A DNA stretch of 64,000 nt from Sympetrum striolatum (lineage: Eukaryota > Arthropoda > Insecta > Odonata > Libellulidae). Within the stretch, counting starts at the first letter, position 1, and every line of letters starts with the position of its first letter. The stretch covers positions 91,762,615-91,826,614 of the forward strand of contig OX388346.1 in assembly GCA_947579665.1 (NCBI GenBank), written 5' to 3'. The notes beneath the pieces are model-generated. The model worked only from the letters and a program-made list of their open reading frames with translations, was not told where the DNA came from and made no database searches. Both the position numbers and the translations under genes were made by a program. Positions 56,570-64,000 of the stretch are shown in pieces.

Positions 56570-59230
56570 ATTGAGAATATAGTGAACTGTAAATACTTTG
56601 GAATCATCGACATATCGCCTTCATCTTATATCGGGAAAAAAATCCAAATTAACTGGCATTGAGGTTATTTCTTTTTGACAAAAACATCTAAAGGAAAGCA
56701 TGGAGAGAGCTAACAAGCAATGAAAGCCAATGGGATTTCATTTCAGTCGTTAAGTATTCCGTAGTGAAGCATTACTTGGCTGCGAATTAACCTTGCGCTG
56801 CGGACCCTTGACACTGAAATAGGAGAAACCGCGGAGAGAAAACGCTGCTAATGACACGGAAAAAGCCTTGTTTACTGGAAAGCCGCCCAAATTCCTCACC
56901 CGGAAAAACCATTGAATGACTCGTTCATATCCGCCCAAACGAACTGGTGTACATCGAAGAGAATGCTCAAGTATTCTTCCGTAAATAGCCTTTATAGGCG
57001 GATATGGATTTCCTGTATAAATTGGAATTGTGTCAATTTAATCTCTCCTGTTCAGACCCCAAAATATCAAGATAAGGCTTTTTGTTTTATTTCACTTCAT
57101 TCTCCACAAAATTATCACCTTCGACGTAAACAAAAATTATGATACAAAATAATAAGAATAATTAAGTGCTCTTTAACCTGAGATATTTTCGGAAATATTA
57201 ATCAGCCTTTGGTTTATTTTTTTAAATAATTTCTTTTTAGAAAACATGTTTTGCTCATTATCTGCTAATAACACGGCCATCCAACGATAAACATGTTCCC
57301 TATATCCTTTATAAGTTTAAGAACATTGACATAAATATTATAAGTTTTATAGACATTTTCCATAAGCTAAGAATTTTTCAATAAAATTAATGGCAATTTT
57401 TGAATTAACCCTTAAAATTGCATATGGCAATCTTAAGGGTTAATTCAGTTATCTCCGAAAGGCGGATTAGCTTTGATAAACGGATGAAATTAATATTTCC
57501 CGCAATATGTAATGCAGAATAGAGAATAAGTATGGAAACATGAGATGAAACCCTTTAAAATTATCATTTAACGGTAAGCGAACTACGCGAGAGGTAGACG
57601 AGGGGAAAACAAGATTAGAAAAGATACTGCCTCGTCCGGATATCGAGCGACTGGTGTCCGTATGAAACATGGAGGTTGTCATCGTCTTACCTGTAGGGTG
57701 TCATTCGAACTTATTGATGTATCAAATCGGATATTAATCGGACTTAACCAACAGGTCGGTCACTTTTTCATTCTCTCAGAATTTCCTTGTAGAATATTAT
57801 TTTCTTGGCACCAACCCTTTCTCCGCTGGGAGGGCAATCAAATACGTCTTTTGATGACCGTCCCGCAATTGTAATAAAGCATTTTACTCAAATTGAGTGG
57901 CTTGAATTTGCCAAAATTTCTTCTGAATATTTTTATGTTGTTTTACTCTCTTAAAACAGACGAAATATTCAAGTTTGAAATTAAATGACTAAAATTACGG
58001 ATTCTTATGTGACGCTGGGTATAGCATGTTTCATTAAAATGTGAGAATAAAGGCCCAATCACAGGTCGCATTCGTGGTCAGTTTAATGCAAGGAGCACAA
58101 GGTAGACATTTTGTGCATTTCATTGAAGGTCGTGATGCGCATCTTGTTTCAAAGCTTTCCTAAATTTTGTTCAGCCGTATTTCTATGAATAATTCTTTCT
58201 TCTTCCGTCATATCAATGCTAATAGCATAAACACGCTATGTTGGCATTAATACTCGATTGTACGAGGGTCGTATCGTTGCTTTACGCCGAAGGAACTTTG
58301 GAGGGCGAAGAGAATTCCTCAGCCGAATGTACGGGCCCTCGAGACTTGTTTGAGTGTGGTTCTCAAAGTGTTGCACATGGACCCCCACGGGTCGATCGCG
58401 TTTTCTTTGGAGAGAGGAATTGGAATCGTTAATAATTTTGTCTGCGATATCAATTATGAGATTGAACTGAATGCGGTCCATGACAGACGTATAGCAGTGG
58501 TGCTGATCGATATATAGAGAGTTTGGAAGAGCTTGTTCTATGAAGGGAATTGACGATCATACGAGTCTGCGGGCCGCAATTATGATCTGCAGGAATGCCG
58601 CCTTCTGGGCCGCTGACTGAATTATAATTTTTATACGGACGAATATATATATATGACGAATGGAATAAAAGTTTTTTTTTCATATTACGGAGATTTTCTT
58701 GAAGTTTTAATTTTTCATTAAATAAAATATTGCCCTTTTTCCAACTTTTGAATGTCCTTTGGAAACAATTTAAACAAAAATAGGAAAACTGATGGAGTTG
58801 GAGTCAGCAACCCTCACGTACTCGTGTTCGAATATTGTTTCGTTATTTATGTGTTAATGAAAAGAACGGTAAGACTAAAATTCGTCATATAAAAGCATTA
58901 TGAGTTTATGTAATGGAGGATTCAGTTCTACAGTACATACTCCTCGGGCCGATAAATATGGTAAAATATACTGCAAGTGGCTTTGGAGGGCCACAATGTT
59001 GAATTAGTATCGTAACCATTGATCGTAACTATGTTTTCTTTGTTTAAGCCGATAAATACAGGAGTTTCGACGATGGCTTCGTATTTTTTAAAGTATGAAA
59101 GAAACCGGATAAGCTAGCTGAAGTTAAGCAAATATTTACTCGACAGAAGAATAAATGGGCTATCGTATACATTTCTCAATATTTTTAATTAATTTGCAGA
59201 CAAAAGTTTCTGAATTTAACATTTCTTGAG
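56570..59230. other. AT-rich interval, no supportable gene
   Basis: Apart from the palindrome at 57402-57446 only short frames occur. A CpG-bearing stretch (58240-58480) carries opposed frames without motifs, and a short (TA)n run lies near 58646. Confidence 0.4.
57402..57446. mobile_element. 45-bp near-perfect palindrome with TTAACCCTTAA ends
   Basis: GAATTAACCCTTAAAATTGC, CATATG-like centre, then GCAATCTTAAGGGTTAATTC, with one central mismatch. Both ends have TTAA next to CCCTT/AAGGG, as in piggyBac-type elements (TTAA target, CCCT terminus). It may be a miniature or end-joined remnant, or a simple palindrome. Confidence 0.45.
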
Positions 59231-59239
59231 CCAACTTGG

Positions 59240-59900
59240 GGAAACTTGGTAAAACGTTCGTCGGGCCGCATTCTGGCCACTTGTTCTTCTACCACACTGC
59301 ATTCCAAACTCGAGTGCTCGCTGTAGACAAGCGGTTGGCGTGATGTTGTCGTTTAGATATCGTGACGGCTCCTTGCGTCCATTAGGACGAACGCAGACGT
59401 CTGGTGCGTTTCACACATGCCCTCCGCGGATGCTGGAGCGCCATCGAATTCCCCTCCCCTCTCTACTCCGCGGCATCGATCCCCACAGGTAGCCCAGCGA
59501 AGACAGCGCTCCCCTTATTCCAGCTCTTTCGGCCCTCCCCCCCTCCCCCTCCCCCCCTCCCCCTCGAACCCCCCTCTGCCGCCTCTTCGGCCCGTTCAGT
59601 TCGACTCGAGTCCCCGAGGCGGCGCCTCAACTCTTCTGTGATCGGCGGCAACAAGTTCCGAGGACATGGCGTCTTTCGCGGATTCCGGGGCTGTCCACTG
59701 AGTGACCGAGGTTTCCTCCGTAGGTGAGCGTCTGCATTTGACTTATCGATTGCGCCTTCCTTCCGCGCTTTCTCCCGTCGAAAACGCGGTTTTTCCGCCG
59801 CCGTTGGATGCATTTCGGTGCGCCGTCGACGGCCGTCGCACGTGTAAACGACTTAGCGCCTCTTCCACCACTGAGGCCGGCGTGTTTGCCTCTAAGATTC
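59240..59900. other. CpG island with C-rich tract
   Basis: One of the most CpG-dense blocks in the window, with CCCTCCCCCCCTCCCCC-type runs at 59531-59575. Overlapping frames of 107 codons (plus) and 116 codons (minus) are P/S- and R/G-rich composition products. A donor-like CCGTAG|GTGAGC lies at 59724, so a first exon ending there is possible. A promoter-type island is the most likely reading. Confidence 0.4.
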
Positions 59901-59909
59901 TCTCCCTAC

Positions 59910-62900
59910 TTAAGATTTTTGTTCATTCGTGTTTTAAATCGAAGGCTTCTTCGTCCATTGCACAGGTGTCCCTCTTTCTAATTTTCTCATCGTCGTGCGA
60001 TCTCGTATTATCGTCTACAAATACTTCCGGATTGGGAACTCGATATATTTAATTAATAACGATTTAGACTAAAAATCCTAATTGTTGACATCATCGGTTA
60101 CCTTTCGATACTTTTACGATGGAATTCTAATACATTTTCCGCGCTCACTCATAAGTTGGTTGACGTGTCGTAAACTCATGCGTCTGAAATTTTAGACAAC
60201 ACGAAAGTCTTTTGGGTAGAGCAAAGTTCTCTCAAGAATCCATGTGAATATTTCGTAAAAAACATTTTATCGGTGCGATACTTAGTTCCATTTAGAGAAT
60301 TTGGAGGAAACTTTGCCTTTAAATTATATTAGAAACAATTTTTGGACTAATGTGACTATTTCTATTTATGAACTCTTTCCAGTTTTCAGTCGATTTATTA
60401 TTTAAGTAATCAAATTTACCGAAGCGAAAAATAGGCGAGGATTATGATTCGTTTCATTTCTAGTTGCAGTCGAGTCAACAAAGATTTTTTTTCAAATCTT
60501 CCGTTTTTCGAGTTTTTTATTTTACTATACCAATACTTTCTACTTCAGACACTTCTAAGAATTCAAAGCATTTACGAATGATGCGTTTTGCTTGGCTCCA
60601 TGAAAACACTCGCCTCTTTCCTCCATAGTCCCCGGAATAGAGGAAACCTTTTATCAAACGACTGCTTTTGGGAAGTGCGTTTCCTTGGCTACCGATTAGA
60701 TAACCTCTTATTTGTAAGCACGTGCGTGAGCGCGTATCTGTGCGTACGTGCGCGCGCATCTCATTACGATTAAACAAACCCTAATTTCGACGTGCGTAGG
60801 ATCGAACGGAGTAACCGAATCGATTTTAACTTTTATTGCGGCGGACACCCCAAGGGCCTCGGCGGGGGGCCCTAGCTGATGGGGGCCTCACATGATACGT
60901 GGCGGGAGGGCCCGTCTACCGAAATGACACGCCGTCGGTGCATTATACTTCGTCTGCTACTTCGCGGTTATTCTCGCCTATGTCGTGTGAATAGAGTTTA
61001 TTATGTGCTGTCAACATTGAACTTTAGATTAGTAGGATTTGAAACATCCGTGAATTCGAAACGGATTTGTGTTGAGACTTGTTTCTCGCTCATACGGTGT
61101 GAACAAGTATCCCCCGCAGTCCGTTTTCGTGAACTTCTCCGTATTTACGACATTTGGAGTGCAAATGGCGAGACTAAAAATACTCCGGTTTCAACGAGGC
61201 TAGAGAATCGAAGTTGCGATTGATAATAATAGAAATGGAATCCTTATAATGTCCGCGATCTGCTGTTTCAGAAGCTGCTAATAAACTGTTATCTAAATAA
61301 ATCGCGCGAGAGAAGTTCTTTTTCCACTTAATTAAAAATTCAATGTTTTTGTTAAAGTTTGTCGCCAAACTTTTATTTAAAAATTCAAAATTCTAATGAG
61401 TTTTCCGACTTGACAATTTTTAATCTCGTATATGTGAACAGGATTTTCAATTATTTTTGAGCTCGTTATGACAAATTTGAGTTGTAGGAAAGGCGATGCA
61501 TCGCTCTCATCATTTCTCATTAACAAAATTTGGATAAATTCCCCAACAGTTGCTCAATAAAAATTCGTAATTACCGCAATCAACTGAGTTATCCTTCTAA
61601 ACCAAAGTTATTTGGATACTTATGACCGATTTGGGTTTTGTTTTTATTAATATTAATTAATGTTTTGGAATTATAACCTGACCATCCTATTCAATAGATA
61701 AAATTTTCGGATAGTATATAAAAACAATTCCACGAAGCTTTTTGGTGTAGTTGAGAGATCCACTATTTTCTTCCGAATTTGCTGTCGTTGGTTCTCCAGT
61801 CATACCATAATAGCACTTTGTTCTAATCGGAATTTTCATTCGAATACGCGTTTTGTATTTGCGGTTCGATTCAAAATCTAAATATGTGTGACGTTAGATG
61901 AAAAGTTTGGAAAGCGATGTTCATCTGAATCGAGTGCGTAGTAGCGCTTTAGGCTCCCGCGCAGCGCCATCGTCGCTCGGCCCTTAAATTACGGCGCCTT
62001 TTATTAGTTTATGAAGCGGACGACGAGTCCTCTGCTACCACCGCCTCCATTGCTGACCACCAGGAAATAGTAAAATAAGTCCAGAGATAACCATACTTCA
62101 ATTATGCCCAATTTTATCCCGTCTGGTCATAATTGAGTCGGGATTTTCTCTATGCCTCCTCTTTGAAGCTTAAAATATGTTTTCGAGTCTGCAAAAATTC
62201 ATCGGAATTCCACCGCAGTACAGATGTGATTTTCATAAGACATTGCGCCCACATTTATAATGGTTGTTACTTTTTTCCTCTCAAAAAAGATATAATGAGG
62301 TCCTAATTAAACAGATAATTTAATTTAATTTCTTATTCATGACTTTTCTGAAATGTATCCTCAAACATACGAGGTTTATTACTATTCTCTCGGGACTTAC
62401 CTTATTCGACCGGAATGTTGTCAAATGCATAAAGGTTAGAACTTTACCTTTTTGTCTTCGTAAGTGAATTTTGGGATATTCTTTTCTTATTTGTCTGCGC
62501 ATGTAGTATTAAGTATGTGGTATTCAATTTTACATGTTGTACGCCAAAGAAATATTACGAAGAATTGAATGGTCGTCCTTTGCTTCTGAAGTCTGTATTA
62601 AAAATACGAAATCCTCCCCCTCAGCGAAATAATTCCAGATTTTTAACGCTATCATGGCTATTTGGTAGAATATAATTGTAATGTATTCTTTATTCACGCG
62701 TTTCGTTGAGTTAGAAAAGAAGGGTGATACACAATGTTTCAATAGTTCCATTTAAAACGAATGATCTGAATATTTATGAGTAAGACTAAGATTTAAATTC
62801 TCACAGGATATAGATACATTTTGGCAGTTAAACACGTTGGCAGCTAAACTCGAGCGTATTCTAGTATCAGAAGCGAAGCGGAATTATTCTCTTTGCGATG

Positions 62901-63060
62901 AGCTTTTGAAGGCTAGGAAATGTAACATGGAGAACCGGTGCAGTTATTGATTTCGTTAGATCGGTACAAAGCGGTAGACCACAACCCTCTCCGGACCCAC
63001 CTACTCCAAAGCGAAGTTCGGATGCACTTCCTTTACTCCGTCTTTCATTTTATTATGTTT
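59910..63060. other. Mixed interval, no supportable gene
   Basis: CpG-bearing patches at 60720-61220 and 61910-62060. A perfect donor on the minus strand (AATAAG|GTAAGTCCC, at about 62398) ends a frame reading KEYPKIHLRRQKGKVL, but its acceptor is poor. A 9-bp hairpin, TCAATTATG/CATAATTGA, lies at about 62098-62136. Confidence 0.35.
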
Positions 63061-63066
63061 TGAAGT

Positions 63067-63080
63067 TATATAAAAAGGGC
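63067..63080 (+). promoter_or_regulatory. Strong TATA box
   Basis: TATATAAAAAGGGC is a close match to the arthropod TATA consensus with a GC-rich 3' side. Transcription would start near 63097. The next frame (63196-63402) begins about 100 bases later. There is no clear initiator motif. Confidence 0.35.
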
Positions 63081-63195
63081 TGCGAGTACCGAAGTCGTGT
63101 AAATTTGCCGTCAACAAAAGTTGTTTGGAAATAGATGGGGAGACAAATTTAAAAACATCACATCTCACACGTCATGTAATTGTAAAATCAGTTGA

Positions 63196-63402
63196 ATGAG
63201 TGATTTCGATGCATTAATTGAAAAAACATGCCGCTTTTATACGTTAAGGAATAAAGTTTGTATGATTTGGCTCGCGACCGCTGAGAGAGTTGGCACGAGA
63301 TTCGACTCATTCGTCGAAGTCCCTTCGAACTTAAATCCTTCAAAGTGTTTAAGGTTTCTTTTGGAGCTAAGGAAACATCGAGGAAGGAGGAGCATTTTAT
63401 GA
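63196..63402 (+). CDS. Small frame downstream of a TATA box
   Basis: 68 codons: MSDFDALIEKTCRFYTLRNK, then VCMIWLATAERVGTRFDSF and VEVPSNLNPSKCLRFLLELR. Start context GTTGAATGAG. It follows the TATA box by about 130 bases, a normal 5' leader distance. It has no domain I recognise, no signal peptide and no nearby polyadenylation signal. Frames this short are common here by chance. Confidence 0.2.
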   Translation: MSDFDALIEKTCRFYTLRNKVCMIWLATAERVGTRFDSFVEVPSNLNPSKCLRFLLELRKHRGRRSIL

Positions 63403-63754
63403 GTTCCCGCTTTATTCTGCGGAAATTACTACCTTTGGAGGATATGCATTATGGTATGCCCAAAAATGCCTAAATACAGCAATTCCTCGAAAACAAAAAC
63501 TATCTTAGTTCATTCATTTATTAGTACAATCAATCACTGAAAAACTTGCTCTTGTCACAGCCACAGTAATTCTGGGAACAGGAAATCCTTCGGCTCGTAA
63601 AGCAGTGGAGTAGTTTTGCTCAGGCCTCTGGTAATTAATTTCGATAAATACTTCAATTACACCCACAGTGTCATATCGTATCTTTTCATTTGAACACCAA
63701 ATTAGGTCAAATTAACAGATTTTATCACTGAAACTCCGTTTTTATTTTCCACAG

Positions 63755-63874
63755 CTTAAGCTTGAAAATTTACTTCTCGATGTTCAATTCGTTGCTATGC
63801 GTTTTTTCGGCCTCGGTAGCAACATAATGAAAATAAAATTTAGTTTATTAAATATCGCTGTTTTGGAAAGTTAA
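63755..63874 (+). CDS. Exon-like frame starting LKLENLLLD
   Basis: The acceptor CCGTTTTTATTTTCCACAG ends at 63754. The first phase is open for 39 codons to TAA at 63872 and begins LKLENLLLD. Those nine residues equal the segment after HRD in the catalytic loop of MARK/SIK-type protein kinases. The following residues (VQFVAMRFFGLGSN) lack the expected DFG, so either this is chance or a decayed kinase exon. An AATAAA at about 63831 lies inside the frame. Confidence 0.2.
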   Translation, partial: LKLENLLLDVQFVAMRFFGLGSNIMKIKFSLLNIAVLES

Positions 63875-64000
63875 TGTTCTCAGCACTACGCTCAAATATA
63901 CTCACGTACATAGGAAACGAGGTAAGGTAGATGTGAACGAAATGATTGGAGTGGTTAATAGCTTGAGCACATTCTCCAATCCCAACAGCAAATTGTTTTT

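Noticed and set aside
59404..59813. Proline-rich and arginine/glycine-rich frames of 107 and 116 codons on opposite strands
   Set aside because: Both come from the same C-rich CpG island; mirror-image composition artefacts.

Overview
This looks like arthropod (probably insect) nuclear DNA, mostly intergenic or intronic. No open frame exceeds about 150 codons, AT-rich stretches alternate with CpG-containing islands, and splice-type signals (CTAAT/CTAAC branch points, pyrimidine tracts, YAG acceptors, GTAAGT donors) occur. The repeats are typical of arthropods: Helitrons, tRNA-derived SINE pieces, foldback elements and short AATAAA-ended elements. I cannot name the species. No bacterial operon, CRISPR array, rRNA gene or intact tRNA gene is present.

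Layout. 1-6.2 kb: two non-autonomous Helitrons in head-to-tail tandem. 6.2-11.4 kb: AT-rich sequence with a candidate recursive splice site (8477) and a foldback element (8747-8917). 11.4-13.8 kb: a CpG-rich block with a long pyrimidine tract, a minus-strand protein-like frame and two possible exons. 14-20 kb: mostly blank, with one exon-like frame (17619) and the clearest protein signature in the window, a signal peptide followed by the start of a Ly6-type domain (18875). 20-24.1 kb: a GC-rich hairpin cluster, then two adjacent copies of an ACTTTCTCC-ended element carrying internal satellite arrays; a third copy lies at 48.45-49.07 kb. 24-37 kb: AT-rich, with an inverted SINE pair (25.7 kb), exon-like frames (27.4 and 29.9 kb) and a CpG-rich block (31.0-32.2 kb). 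37-46.5 kb: a foldback element, an RGG-rich internal exon candidate (39214-39309), a terminal-exon candidate (43667-43810), a SINE and a CRE/TATA promoter-like region (46.05 kb). 49.76-50.51 kb: a 748-bp foldback element with an 8-bp target duplication. 51-64 kb: CpG islands (51.4, 53.3, 59.2-59.9 kb), a 21-bp minisatellite, a short hairpin element, and TATA and exon-like signals at the right edge.

Gene content is therefore sparse and uncertain. Nearly all exon-like signals and almost all pyrimidine tracts favour the plus strand, and one site has the acceptor-plus-donor form of a recursive splice site. The simplest reading is that much of the window lies in very long introns of one or more plus-strand genes, colonised by repeats. 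All exon calls here are candidates read by eye; none was tested by homology search or transcript data.
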